A stretch of DNA of 64,000 bases from Oscillospiraceae bacterium (GCA_015066385.1 SVOJ01000004.1:74037-138036), one strand, 5' to 3'. Counted from the stretch's first letter, positions 25,316 through 33,531 are shown. Numbers and translations are program-made. The notes: generated by a model not told the origin, from the letters alone.

Positions 25316-26287
25316 TTACAAACCAACGCTGTAACGCAGAACCGACCTTGCGTCGCCGGCTGTAATTTTGCCGTCCCAATCGGTATCGGCACATTCCGTC
25401 TGCAAAACATTGAGCGTTTCCAACCCGACCGAAGCGCGCAGAACAGCTCTGGCATCGGCAGCGGTCACGACAGCATCCGCATCAATATCGCCCATGCAAA
25501 GGCGAGCACCGTAAAAATCAAAAACACGGCCCATGGCGGGAGCGGGCGGGGTCGGAACGGCATCCGTACCTTTGCTTTCATCCGTCACAAAATAAAGCCC
25601 GGGGCCTTTGCTTCTGAATGAAATACACGTGCGGTCATAGGTTGCCGGCAACGTCAGCAGTCGTTTGCCGACCTCATCCACATAATAAACCATACACTTT
25701 TCTCTTTTGAGCTGATCTCCCAACGGCAGACGGATGATCGCCGCATCGGCGGGATCAAATGTATGACCGTCAGCATACAAAAAGTAGATGTCGTACAGTT
25801 CAAAATGCTTGGAAGTCTGCACGGATTGTTGCACATCTTCAAAAACCTTGCCTGATGTAATACGATCCGCCGAAAGATAGGCGTTTTCCGGAAAACCGTC
25901 CGAAGCGCGATAGGCAACGCTTGCGCCCGAAACGGTATCGGTCAGGACATATGCCGCACCGAACTCCACACGGAAGTTCAGGACCGCGCTGTAATATCCT
26001 TCAAACGTGCAACGCAGATACACATTGCCGCCGTCCGGGAGTTGCATTTTTCCGCCCGCCCCGTCTGCAATACGGATCCAGTCTACATAATCGGTGCGCA
26101 GTTCATACCCATCGATCTGTCCGATATACAGCGCGGGCGTTTCAAAATGCAGAACAGCATATTCTGTCGCTTCTTCCATATAGGCCCATGTGATTTCGGG
26201 CACGGCAACGGCCTTTGCATACGGAAGACTGCAGAAAACAAGCAGACTGCAAAGAACGCAGTAAAAAAGAGATTTTCTTTTATTCAT
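25316..26287 (-). CDS. Secreted dockerin-bearing protein
   Basis: 323 residues. ATG 26287 overlaps the 3' end of galE by 8 bases, and the frame upstream is just galE sequence in another phase, so this is a translationally coupled start. Signal peptide about 1-28 (SLFYCVLCSLLVFCSLPYAKA). The central 220 residues are beta-rich with many Tyr and Asp and match no family known to me. The C-terminal 65 residues are a type I dockerin (DIDADAVVTAADARAVLR and DTDWDGKITAGDARSVLR) ending exactly at the protein end. It is likely an exported cargo for the local cohesins. Confidence 0.8.
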   Translation of the reverse strand: MNKRKSLFYCVLCSLLVFCSLPYAKAVAVPEITWAYMEEATEYAVLHFETPALYIGQIDGYELRTDYVDWIRIADGAGGKMQLPDGGNVYLRCTFEGYYSAVLNFRVEFGAAYVLTDTVSGASVAYRASDGFPENAYLSADRITSGKVFEDVQQSVQTSKHFELYDIYFLYADGHTFDPADAAIIRLPLGDQLKREKCMVYYVDEVGKRLLTLPATYDRTCISFRSKGPGLYFVTDESKGTDAVPTPPAPAMGRVFDFYGARLCMGDIDADAVVTAADARAVLRASVGLETLNVLQTECADTDWDGKITAGDARSVLRYSVGL

Positions 26288-27296
26288 CGTATCCGTTGGG
26301 GTTGTTTTTCTGCCAACGCCAACTGTCCTCACACATTTTATCCACACCGCGTTCGGCTTTCCAGTTAAGCAGTTCGTTGGCTCTGGAAGCATCGGCATAG
26401 GAAGTATCAATATCCCCGGGGCGGCGTTCGGCAATAACATAGGGAAGCGGTTTGCCACAAGCCTTTTCAAAAGCCTTGACAAGTTCAAGTACACTCACAC
26501 CGTGTCCCGTGCCGAGATTGAAGATTTCGGCACCTGCGGTTTTGAGAGCACGTTCGACCGCACGGACATGGCCGATGGCAAGGTCGGTAACGTGGATATA
26601 ATCGCGAACCCCCGTACCGTCGGGTGTGTTGTAGTTATCGCCGTAAATGCTCAGTTTTTCACGCTTGCCGACAGCAACCTGTGTGATATAAGGCATAAGA
26701 TTGTTCGGGATGCCGTTGGGGGCTTCACCGATCATACCGCTTTCATGCGCACCGATGGGATTGAAATAACGAAGGATGCAGACATGCCAATCGGGATCAG
26801 ACACACAGAGATCCTTGAGAATGCGTTCAATGTAGAGTTTGGTTGTACCGTAAGGATTGGTGGTATTGCCCTCGGTCATATCTTCTTTGAACGGAACGGG
26901 GTTGGAGTCGCCGTAAACAGTTGCGGAAGAACTGAAAACGATGCACTTGCAACCTGCATCGTCCATAGCCTGCAACAGGGTGACGGTGCCTGCAATATTG
27001 TTATCATAATAAAGAAGCGGTTTCTGAACACTTTCGGGAACCGCCTTAAGCCCTGCAAAGTGAATGACGGCTTCGGGCTTTACTTCTGCAAAAACCTTGT
27101 CAAGTCCCGCTTTATCACGGATATCGCAGGTATAAACGGGGAAAGTTTTGCCCGTTATTTTTTCAACACGCTTACAACTTTCGGCATTTGAATTGCAGAA
27201 ATTATCCAGCACTGCAATATCAAAACCGGCATTGAGCAGTTCAACACAAGTGTGCGAACCGATAAATCCGGCACCGCCGGAAATAAGAATAGCCAT
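26280..27296 (-). CDS. galE: UDP-glucose 4-epimerase
   Basis: 338 residues, the usual GalE length. It interconverts UDP-glucose and UDP-galactose in the cytoplasm using bound NAD. The Rossmann GGAGFIGSH loop is at 7-15. Ser124 (FSSSATVYG), Tyr149 and Lys153 (NPYGTTKLYIERIL) form the catalytic triad. NPIGAHESG and RRPGDIDTSYAD are further family signatures. It lies 28 bases downstream of the CinA-like gene in the sortase operon and overlaps the following dockerin gene, which suggests a role in glycosylating surface material. Confidence 0.96.
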   Translation of the reverse strand: MAILISGGAGFIGSHTCVELLNAGFDIAVLDNFCNSNAESCKRVEKITGKTFPVYTCDIRDKAGLDKVFAEVKPEAVIHFAGLKAVPESVQKPLLYYDNNIAGTVTLLQAMDDAGCKCIVFSSSATVYGDSNPVPFKEDMTEGNTTNPYGTTKLYIERILKDLCVSDPDWHVCILRYFNPIGAHESGMIGEAPNGIPNNLMPYITQVAVGKREKLSIYGDNYNTPDGTGVRDYIHVTDLAIGHVRAVERALKTAGAEIFNLGTGHGVSVLELVKAFEKACGKPLPYVIAERRPGDIDTSYADASRANELLNWKAERGVDKMCEDSWRWQKNNPNGYDE

Positions 27297-27324
27297 AATT
27301 TATGTTCCTCCTGAAATTTCGGAT

Positions 27325-28494
27325 TTATTCTGCATCCTGCGCAGATTGAGTGATTCCCGTCTGTGCATTCTGCGCTTCGCGTTGATCGATCATATAATCG
27401 GTCACAAAGTACGAGGCACAAAAACCGACGGCCATTGTCAGAACGGTAAGTACTGCCAGCAATACTTTTTTGCCGGGACTGAAAAGAGCAACAGGTTCAT
27501 CGTCCTCATCTCCTGCCGCGGCTTTTTTGTGCATGGCTTTCACTTTTTCGAGTGCGAATTTGAACAGTTCTTCCGTACAGCGATTCAGAAATTCGGAAAT
27601 TTCTTCACCGTTTACGGAACGAACTTCACGCACATCGGTATCATCATCATCGGTAAAGGCAAGATAAACACATTTTTCGGTCTGCACCGTAACCTCCGTG
27701 CCCGTAAAGAATGCACTCGTCATGGCAGCTCCGTACGGGTTGCCTTCGAGTTCGCAAGCGGCAATGGAAAGATTGGCGGCATATTCAACCGGAGGCAGTT
27801 TGCCTCTTGTTTCCGCAGAAGGGGTAAAACGAAGCATGGGCAAAAGTCCGGGGATTTTTTCTGCCGCATTGCGGATAAACACAGACGTTTTTGTTCCCGA
27901 TACGCCCATTTTTTCATCATACGAGCGCAATTCTTCGCAGAGTCTGCCTGCATAGTAACGACAGGATAAATCTGTCGGGATGCGGCAACCGTAAAACGCA
28001 TTGAGGTAAGGAATGACCTGCTGATTGAGAAGTGTCACGGTTCTGTCCTTATGATGCGGCAGCAGAATCAGATTCTGCTGTCCTGCCGTAACGGCAAACC
28101 CCGCATACAGGCCGTCACCCAGACAAAAAATCTTTTTCCCTGCAGGAACGGCACAGTGCGCAATCATTTCATCCGACCCCGAAAGGAAATCTCCAATGGT
28201 GTTACGGGTGTTTTTTGCAATTTCGGGCAAGGACTGCAATTGCAGATGCAATGCTTTTGCAAGCAGGCTTTTGATATGCGCATAATCAGAGGTATCTGCA
28301 AGCAGCAGAACCGTATGCGTTCCCTGAAAACGGGTGGAAAATTCAGGCAACGCTTCGGTTACGGATTCGTAATAGGCAACTTCCTTACCTTTCGGCAAAT
28401 AGCCGTTGAACATATGCCGCAACACATCGCCGAGTTGCGCGGTATCGGAATTCCAACGGGCGCCGAATGTCAGAATTTTGAATTTTATTTCCAT
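27325..28494 (-). CDS. CinA/MoCF-like membrane-anchored protein of unknown function
   Basis: 389 residues, GAGAGG upstream of ATG 28494. The N-terminal 190 residues recall the molybdopterin-binding-like fold of CinA: CAVPAGKKIFCLGDGLYAGF, then LILLPHHKDRT and QVIPYL occupy the order seen in CinA (VP-G, APGF, LPGVP, PYL). The catalytic features of CinA amidohydrolases are not evident. A helical acidic region follows, then one membrane helix near 346-368 (VLLAVLTVLTMAVGFCASYF) and a short outside tail. Placement between the sortase and galE suggests a role in surface assembly, but this is context only. Confidence 0.5.
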   Translation of the reverse strand: MEIKFKILTFGARWNSDTAQLGDVLRHMFNGYLPKGKEVAYYESVTEALPEFSTRFQGTHTVLLLADTSDYAHIKSLLAKALHLQLQSLPEIAKNTRNTIGDFLSGSDEMIAHCAVPAGKKIFCLGDGLYAGFAVTAGQQNLILLPHHKDRTVTLLNQQVIPYLNAFYGCRIPTDLSCRYYAGRLCEELRSYDEKMGVSGTKTSVFIRNAAEKIPGLLPMLRFTPSAETRGKLPPVEYAANLSIAACELEGNPYGAAMTSAFFTGTEVTVQTEKCVYLAFTDDDDTDVREVRSVNGEEISEFLNRCTEELFKFALEKVKAMHKKAAAGDEDDEPVALFSPGKKVLLAVLTVLTMAVGFCASYFVTDYMIDQREAQNAQTGITQSAQDAE

Positions 28495-28530
28495 ATCGTT
28501 TTCCTCTCACACTGCGGGATAGAAACGGGA

Positions 28531-31083
28531 TCAGCCGAGGCTGTCACCGAAATCACCGAAATCATCCGCTCCGGGGGCTTCTTCTCCACCATCTTCGGGT
28601 TCTCCGGGGATGAATTCCGGTTCATCATACGGGTCTTCTTCATCGGCACCCGTATAGTCTCCCCATGGATTATATTCACCTGTCTCATCTTCATCGGCAG
28701 GGGCGGTTGTCGCTGCCGGTGTTGTGCTGTTGTTCTGCCATGCATCCGGGGCAGTTGTGCCTGCACCTGCAGCTGTTGTATCATCATATGTGATACCGTA
28801 GTAGGCATTGGGATAAATACAGTCGCTGTTGACCGTAGCATTGTCGGTGTTGACAAGCAGGTCTTCACCTGCGCGGACCTGACGGGCAAAGATGGTCAGT
28901 CTGCCGTCTTCAAAAAGGTTCTGATAGCAGGTGTAAAGCGTGAGGATATTATCGCCTGCAACCACATCCACATCAATGTCAAACATGGAATGTGCACGGA
29001 TATCGTCAATGAACGCAAGAAAGGTGTTTTCGTTGGTGAAATGGGTGTACAGATATTCAAATTCATCCGTTGTGGAATCGGACAGCGTTACGGCAAAGAC
29101 TTTCCAATAAGTCATACCGTTGAACAGGGTGTTCACGGAAAGAACGGGGGCATTCTTATAGCCTGACAACTGCAGATAACGGGTCAGATTGTAGAACAGC
29201 AAGCCGTCGTGTGTATTATGGCCGTATACAATGGTGTTACGACTGAGCCCCGGACTGCTCATATTGTTGCGGTAGTCCACAAAGGGGGTGCCGTATTTGG
29301 TCTGGTCTTTATAAAGGTCGCGGTAGAGGTAATAATCGTTGTCGTCTGCTTGCAGAATGACGGTGGAGATGTCTGCACCATCAATCTTGACCCAACCTGC
29401 CACATCCTGATTGACTGCATACAGCTTTGCAAAGTCAGGGTTCAGGCCTTCGGGGAAATTGACATCGGGATATGCCGACTTCAGATCAGACCACAACTGT
29501 GCAAGTTCAACATCAGTCAGTTTATCAGCAAGACCTTCTTCATAGATACCGGCATTTTCAATACCGGGCATCTGCTCCTTTGTTCTGTTGTAGTTTACAA
29601 AGTAAATCGTACAGAAAATCAGACCGCCGATGAGCACAAGGAATGCAAGATCCATAATGATGCAACTGATCATTTCACGCTTGGTCTGGCCCTTGTGCGG
29701 GGTGTTACGGCGCACAAAAGCCGCAAATTTTCCGCCTTTTTTCTTTTTTTCCACCGTCTGCTCTCCGGCATCCGGTTCTTGTCCGTTGGGATTGTTGTAA
29801 TACAATTCCGTTTCGCCTCCATCTTCATATTCATTGTAATCATAATCGGAAATTTCACCGTAAAGGGAATCTTCCTGCGATGCATTTACGGCACCATTTT
29901 CAGAAACCTGAGCACCGTCATACCGGATTTCCGCTGCAGCGGACTGTGAAAAGCGTTCGGCAATGATCTTTTGCGCTTCAGCCTTGCGTTTTTGTTGGTC
30001 GGCGGTCTCTTCATCCAACGGATCAAGAAATCTGCTCGGATCCGTAAAATCGGCAACCTCCTGCGAGAGTTCGGCAAGCGCTTCTTCTGTTTCACGGCGG
30101 CGCTGTTCGCGAGAATCCTGCAATTCCGCGTCGGTCATAAACCATTCCCGACTGCGGATCTGTGTTTTTTTAAAATCTTCGGAAAAGCCCGCAAAAACCT
30201 TTTCGCGCTCTCCGTCAGAAGCCGCATTGATCTGAGGGGTGGTTTTTCCGTTCGCGGCATCTGTGTTACTTTTTACTGCGGAAAAACCTGCCGGAAAAAA
30301 ATCCGTACCTTGTTTGTTTGTCGTTTGTGTCGATGCTTTCGCATTGCGTCTGTCTGCAAAAGATACACTGCCTGTATAGGGTGACGGCACTTCCTCATCG
30401 TCATCATAAGAAGACAACGGATCAATAAATGCGGGGTTTACATGCGGTTTTCCGCTGTTTGCTGCCTGCATAACGGGGACGGGCGGCTGTGCGGGCTGTG
30501 TCTTTGCAGACTGTTTACCATCTGCCCAGTCCGCGTCATATACCACGCGCGAACCTGCGGCGGCGGCATACGCATTCTGACCTGCATTCTGTTCGGGCGT
30601 TGTCTGCTGTTGTTCCTGCGGATATTCCGCGTAGGCTTCATATCCCGTCGGATACGGAGCATAACCATACGACTGCGGATAAGCGGGATATGCGGGATAC
30701 GGTGCATACGGAACATACGCCATGGGCTGCGGATAGGCCGGGTAAGCCGGATACGGCGCATAGCCTGCGGGCTGTGTAGCCGAAATACGGTAACCGTTAA
30801 CATCATACCTTGCCGCAGCAGCACGGTAATCTGCATTGAGCATTTCGGGGCTCATATCATAATTCTGCGATGCACTTGCCGACACCGTATTTTTCGGTGC
30901 GGCTACGAAAGGCGGTTCAGGTTGTTGCGGTGCGGGCTCTTCCACCGGTTTGCGTTCAGGAACGCTTTCCCCGTCACCGGAATACCGTTTTGCCATGTGC
31001 GAACCCGTCGAACCGAGCACTTCCGCAAGAATTGCATCGACAGCTTCGTCAGAGGCAGGCAAATTCATCTCTTTTTCGGACAT
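28531..31083 (-). CDS. Class B sortase with a 470-residue cytoplasmic extension
   Basis: 850 residues, whereas class B sortases usually have 220-280. Residues 1-470 are predicted cytoplasmic and disordered, with Pro/Ala/Tyr repeats at 107-150 (YPAYPAYPQP) and an acidic, Glu/Gln-rich part. One membrane helix lies at 471-497, followed by the sortase domain about 540-735. Catalytic residues are H622 in IVYGHNTHDG, C719 in LTLYTCY and R734 in IFARQVR. The C-terminus is another Thr/Pro/acidic tail. The enzyme cleaves a sorting motif and joins the protein to peptidoglycan or a pilus. No obvious LPxTG-type substrate is visible in this window. It heads the operon sortase, CinA-like, galE, dockerin protein. 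Confidence 0.9.
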   Translation of the reverse strand: MSEKEMNLPASDEAVDAILAEVLGSTGSHMAKRYSGDGESVPERKPVEEPAPQQPEPPFVAAPKNTVSASASQNYDMSPEMLNADYRAAAARYDVNGYRISATQPAGYAPYPAYPAYPQPMAYVPYAPYPAYPAYPQSYGYAPYPTGYEAYAEYPQEQQQTTPEQNAGQNAYAAAAGSRVVYDADWADGKQSAKTQPAQPPVPVMQAANSGKPHVNPAFIDPLSSYDDDEEVPSPYTGSVSFADRRNAKASTQTTNKQGTDFFPAGFSAVKSNTDAANGKTTPQINAASDGEREKVFAGFSEDFKKTQIRSREWFMTDAELQDSREQRRRETEEALAELSQEVADFTDPSRFLDPLDEETADQQKRKAEAQKIIAERFSQSAAAEIRYDGAQVSENGAVNASQEDSLYGEISDYDYNEYEDGGETELYYNNPNGQEPDAGEQTVEKKKKGGKFAAFVRRNTPHKGQTKREMISCIIMDLAFLVLIGGLIFCTIYFVNYNRTKEQMPGIENAGIYEEGLADKLTDVELAQLWSDLKSAYPDVNFPEGLNPDFAKLYAVNQDVAGWVKIDGADISTVILQADDNDYYLYRDLYKDQTKYGTPFVDYRNNMSSPGLSRNTIVYGHNTHDGLLFYNLTRYLQLSGYKNAPVLSVNTLFNGMTYWKVFAVTLSDSTTDEFEYLYTHFTNENTFLAFIDDIRAHSMFDIDVDVVAGDNILTLYTCYQNLFEDGRLTIFARQVRAGEDLLVNTDNATVNSDCIYPNAYYGITYDDTTAAGAGTTAPDAWQNNSTTPAATTAPADEDETGEYNPWGDYTGADEEDPYDEPEFIPGEPEDGGEEAPGADDFGDFGDSLG

Positions 31084-31347
31084 TTCAAAAACTCCTTAAA
31101 CCATAATCTTCTTATTGGCCTGGGTACTCATGCTTACTTTTTTTTATAATAACACACAAATAAATATAAAACAAGTATTTTTGTAAAATAACAGGACAAA
31201 AGTAATTTATTTTTTGACAGCATACGTTTTATGCCTTAAAACAATCTAAAAATCATCGCCAAATCCGCACCGATGCCCGTTTTCTGCATAGTATGAACTG
31301 CGGAAGAGAGTATTTCTTCCGTTATTGCTTGAAAAAAGGAGGCAATT
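31084..31347. other. Divergent intergenic region, sortase / collagen-like gene
   Basis: 264 AT-rich bases with no ORF of note. TTGACA at 31216-31221 faces the collagen-like gene, but no convincing -10 was found at a 17-base spacing. No terminator or structured RNA was recognised. Confidence 0.4.
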
Positions 31348-32010
31348 ATGGCCAAGTATCAATATTTTTGCGATGCGGGAACCCCCGACTTCTTTGATGC
31401 CATGCAGACAAATGTTGTGCGCAACACAGACGGCGGCTGCGGTTGCGGCAGACACACTGCGCACGGTATCGGTTGTCCCGATTATTACTGGGGTTGTGCC
31501 GTCCCCTGCTGTCCGACCGCACCGACAGGGCCAACGGGTCCCGATGACCCCACAGGTCCTACCGGTCCGACGGGTCCCACCGGACCGACCGGTCCTACAG
31601 GTCCGACAGGTGTGGCAGGCGCAACGGGTGCAACCGGTCCTACAGGTCCCGCAGGTGCTGACGGTGCTGTAGGTCCCACGGGTCCTGCAGGTGCTGACGG
31701 TGCTGTAGGTCCCACGGGTCCTGCAGGTGCGGACGGTGCAACCGGCCCCACAGGTCCTGCAGGTGCGGACGGTGCAACCGGTCCTACAGGTCCCGCAGGT
31801 GCTGACGGTGCTGTAGGTGCTGACGGTGCTGTAGGTCCCACAGGCCCCACAGGTCCTGCAGGCGCTGACGGTGTGACACCGACATTTACCATCGGCACCG
31901 TTACCACCGGTGCCCCCGGTACAGAAGCTGCCGTTACCATCACGGGCACCGCTCCCGATTTCGTCCTCAACTTCACCATTCCGCAAGGCCCGACCGGTCC
32001 CGCGGCATAA
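31348..32010 (+). CDS. Collagen-like (Gly-Pro-Thr) surface protein
   Basis: 220 residues, AAAGGAGG 6 bases upstream of the ATG. A 58-residue N-terminal region contains Cys/Gly clusters ([24 protein letters not shown]) but no signal peptide. About 110 residues of uninterrupted Gly-x-y follow, mostly GPT, GAT and GPAGADGA. The C-terminal 45 residues are a beta-type cap ([20 protein letters not shown]). The layout resembles BclA-like exosporium or appendage proteins, which lack a classical signal peptide and trimerise through the C-terminal cap. Thr in the repeats is a known O-glycosylation site in such proteins. A glycosyltransferase gene follows directly. Confidence 0.85.
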   Translation: MAKYQYFCDAGTPDFFDAMQTNVVRNTDGGCGCGRHTAHGIGCPDYYWGCAVPCCPTAPTGPTGPDDPTGPTGPTGPTGPTGPTGPTGVAGATGATGPTGPAGADGAVGPTGPAGADGAVGPTGPAGADGATGPTGPAGADGATGPTGPAGADGAVGADGAVGPTGPTGPAGADGVTPTFTIGTVTTGAPGTEAAVTITGTAPDFVLNFTIPQGPTGPAA

Positions 32011-32017
32011 CAGAAAA

Positions 32018-32046
32018 GCCGCAGCAGATGTGTAATTTGCTGCGGC
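32018..32046 (+). promoter_or_regulatory. Intercistronic hairpin between collagen and glycosyltransferase genes
   Basis: GCCGCAGCA / TGCTGCGGC is a perfect 9-bp stem around 11 bases. No T-run follows, so partial attenuation or mRNA processing is more likely than full termination. Confidence 0.6.
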
Positions 32047-32071
32047 GAAATTGTATATCCGGAGGAATATT

Positions 32072-33157
32072 ATGTATAAATATTCAGTTTATGTATATGC
32101 AATATGCAAAAATGAGATGCAATTTGCACCCCGATGGTACGAAAGCATCAAAGAGGCAGACGGCATTGTAGTGCTCGACACAGGCTCCACGGACGGCACC
32201 CCCGAATTCCTTGAAACCTGCGAAAAGGTCAGTGTTTTTCGCGAAACGATTGCGCCGTGGCGGTTCGATGTGGCAAGAAATCGTTCGCTCGACCACGTGC
32301 CGCACAGTGCGGATATCTGCGTTTGCCTTGATCTTGACGAGGTGTTGCAGGCGGGCTGGCGGGAAAAGGTTGAAGCCGCATGGAGTAGCGGTGCAGGACG
32401 GTTAAAGTACCGATACACGTGGAATTTCAACGAAGACGGCAGCGAGGGGACAGTCTTCTGGATCGACAAGATCCATGCCCGCCACGGTTACCGTTGGGTG
32501 CATCCCGTGCATGAGGTTCTGCGTTGGGTCGGCACCCCCGAACCGCGTTCCGTGTTTGCACAGGGCGTGCAGGTGGATCACCATGCAGACAACACAAAAC
32601 CGCGCTCGCAGTATCTCCCCTTGTTGGAACTTGCCGTACGCGAAAGGCCGGAAGATGACCGCAATGCACACTATCTGGGACGGGAATATCTGTTTTACAA
32701 ACGTTGGGATGATTGTATAAATATGCTAAAACGACATCTGCAATTACCAACAGCGACATGGGCAGATGAGCGTTGTGCATCCATGCGGTACATTGCCCGT
32801 GCCTACACCGCAAAGGGAAACACAGACCAAGCCGAGCAGTGGCTTTTGAGAGCCTGCGCAGAAGCATCGCATCTGCGTGAGCCATGGCTGGAAACGGCGC
32901 AATACTATTATGCGCAAAACAATCCGCTTGCCTGCGCCTTTGCCTGCGACCGCTGCGTGTCGATTGAAGAACGGCCCACCACCTACATCACCCAAGCCGA
33001 TGCATGGGGCAGTTTACCGTGGGATCTGTTGAGTGTTTCACTGTGGAAACTGGGGCAAAAAGAAAAAGCCCTCGCCGCCGTGCACAAGGCAGAAGAACTG
33101 TCCCCCAAGGATGAACGCATCCGCAAAAACCGCGAATATATGGAGAATAATATATAA
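32072..33157 (+). CDS. Family 2-type glycosyltransferase with tetratricopeptide-like repeats
   Basis: 361 residues from ATG 32072, with CGGAGG 8 bases upstream. The N-terminal GT-A domain has VYAICKNEMQFAPRWYESIK, VVLDTGSTDGTPEFL and the metal-binding CLDLDEVL. Residues about 200-350 are helical hairpins of tetratricopeptide type (HYLGREYLFYKRWDDCINML, YIARAYTAKGNTDQAEQWLL). The enzyme transfers a sugar from a nucleotide donor. Directly after a Thr-rich collagen-like protein, it is the natural candidate to glycosylate that protein; this is inferred from context. Confidence 0.85.
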   Translation: MYKYSVYVYAICKNEMQFAPRWYESIKEADGIVVLDTGSTDGTPEFLETCEKVSVFRETIAPWRFDVARNRSLDHVPHSADICVCLDLDEVLQAGWREKVEAAWSSGAGRLKYRYTWNFNEDGSEGTVFWIDKIHARHGYRWVHPVHEVLRWVGTPEPRSVFAQGVQVDHHADNTKPRSQYLPLLELAVRERPEDDRNAHYLGREYLFYKRWDDCINMLKRHLQLPTATWADERCASMRYIARAYTAKGNTDQAEQWLLRACAEASHLREPWLETAQYYYAQNNPLACAFACDRCVSIEERPTTYITQADAWGSLPWDLLSVSLWKLGQKEKALAAVHKAEELSPKDERIRKNREYMENNI

Positions 33158-33172
33158 AAAATCAGTCTGCCA

Positions 33173-33201
33173 TTGACAAACTGAAAATTAAAGTATATAA
33201 T
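33173..33201 (+). promoter_or_regulatory. Promoter of the antisense antitoxin RNA
   Basis: TTGACA (33173-33178), 17 bases and TATAAT (33196-33201): two perfect consensus hexamers. Predicted start near 33208. No open reading frame follows before the terminator at 33261. Confidence 0.85.
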
Positions 33202-33207
33202 AAAGCC

Positions 33208-33299
33208 GTAGAGGCAACCGTTTAAAGCGGTTAGCGTTACGTTTTTGAATTTATTTTTTCAACAACCGTCACTGGCCAGAGTGGCGGTTGTTGCTTTTT
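33208..33299 (+). ncRNA. Putative type I antitoxin RNA, antisense to the toxin 3' end
   Basis: A transcript of about 92 nt is delimited by a consensus promoter (33173-33201) and a strong terminator (33261-33299: AACAACCGTCAC / GTGGCGGTTGTT then five T). A 5' hairpin is visible (AACCGTTTAAAGCGGTT). The RNA is fully complementary to the 3' part of the toxin transcript read from the other strand, including its last 10 codons and stop. No protein is encoded. This is the arrangement of convergent type I toxin-antitoxin loci of Firmicutes. Confidence 0.75.
33261..33299 (+). terminator. Terminator of the antitoxin RNA
   Basis: 12-bp stem with one G-T pair around TGGCCAGA, then GCTTTTT. The same sequence contains the toxin stop codon on the minus strand. 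Confidence 0.9.
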
Positions 33300-33358
33300 A
33301 CCTTAATTCTTATTGTAACGGTTATGTTACGAATATGAAATGTGATGGTAATCGGCAT
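33269..33358 (-). CDS. Putative type I toxin peptide (29 residues)
   Basis: 29 codons plus stop, missed by length cut-offs. The ATG at 33358 has the very strong site AAAGGAGGTGATT just upstream. The first 20 residues alternate beta-formers and basic residues (PITITFHIRNITVTIRIKV); the tail is basic and polar (KSNNRHSGQ). This gives a cationic beta-type peptide with hydrophobic Ile/Val/Phe on one face. Its mRNA starts at a consensus promoter, carries a hairpin over the ribosome site, and is overlapped at the 3' end by an antisense RNA. Toxicity is inferred from this architecture. Confidence 0.75.
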   Translation of the reverse strand: MPITITFHIRNITVTIRIKVKSNNRHSGQ

Positions 33359-33365
33359 ACAATCA

Positions 33366-33379
33366 CCTCCTTTCGGAGG
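33366..33379 (-). promoter_or_regulatory. Shine-Dalgarno-masking hairpin in toxin mRNA
   Basis: On the minus strand CCTCC-GAAA-GGAGG is a perfect stem with a GAAA tetraloop; GGAGG is the toxin ribosome site. Full-length mRNA should therefore be poorly translated until the hairpin is opened or the 5' end processed. Confidence 0.75.
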
Positions 33380-33419
33380 AAATCACCAACCGCCTTCCGG
33401 CTCCTCTACGACCGCCATT

Positions 33420-33447
33420 ATTATACCGAATGTGTATTTTTTGTCAA
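33420..33447 (-). promoter_or_regulatory. Promoter of the toxin mRNA
   Basis: On the minus strand TTGACA (33442-33447), 16 bases and TATAAT (33420-33425). Predicted start near 33413, giving a 5' leader of about 55 nt. The early transcribed region shares CGTAGAGG with the early antitoxin RNA (33207-33214 and 33403-33410, inverted). Confidence 0.85.
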
Positions 33448-33531
33448 TATGTGATCCAATCCGGGTTTGACATTCGTTTGTCTTTTTGCTAAAATGAAAT
33501 GCAGATTATAAAAACAAAAGGGGAAATTAAA

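Noticed and set aside
28600-28720. LPxTG-type sorting substrates in the window
   Set aside because: No exported protein here shows an LPxTG or NPQTN-like motif followed by a helix and basic tail; the membrane-anchored cohesin lacks the motif.
31246-31986. 246-codon frame on the minus strand, Cys- and Gly-rich
   Set aside because: It is the mirror of the collagen-like repeats at 31348-32010. Its periodic Cys/Thr pattern is produced by GGN repeats in the other strand.
31348-32010. CRISPR-like array from the regular repeats
   Set aside because: The repeats are in-frame Gly-x-y codons with a 9-bp base unit and no unique spacers.
33208-33299. Protein-coding gene on the plus strand in the toxin-antitoxin locus
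   Set aside because: No start codon with a ribosome site and no open frame of useful length exists between the promoter and terminator.
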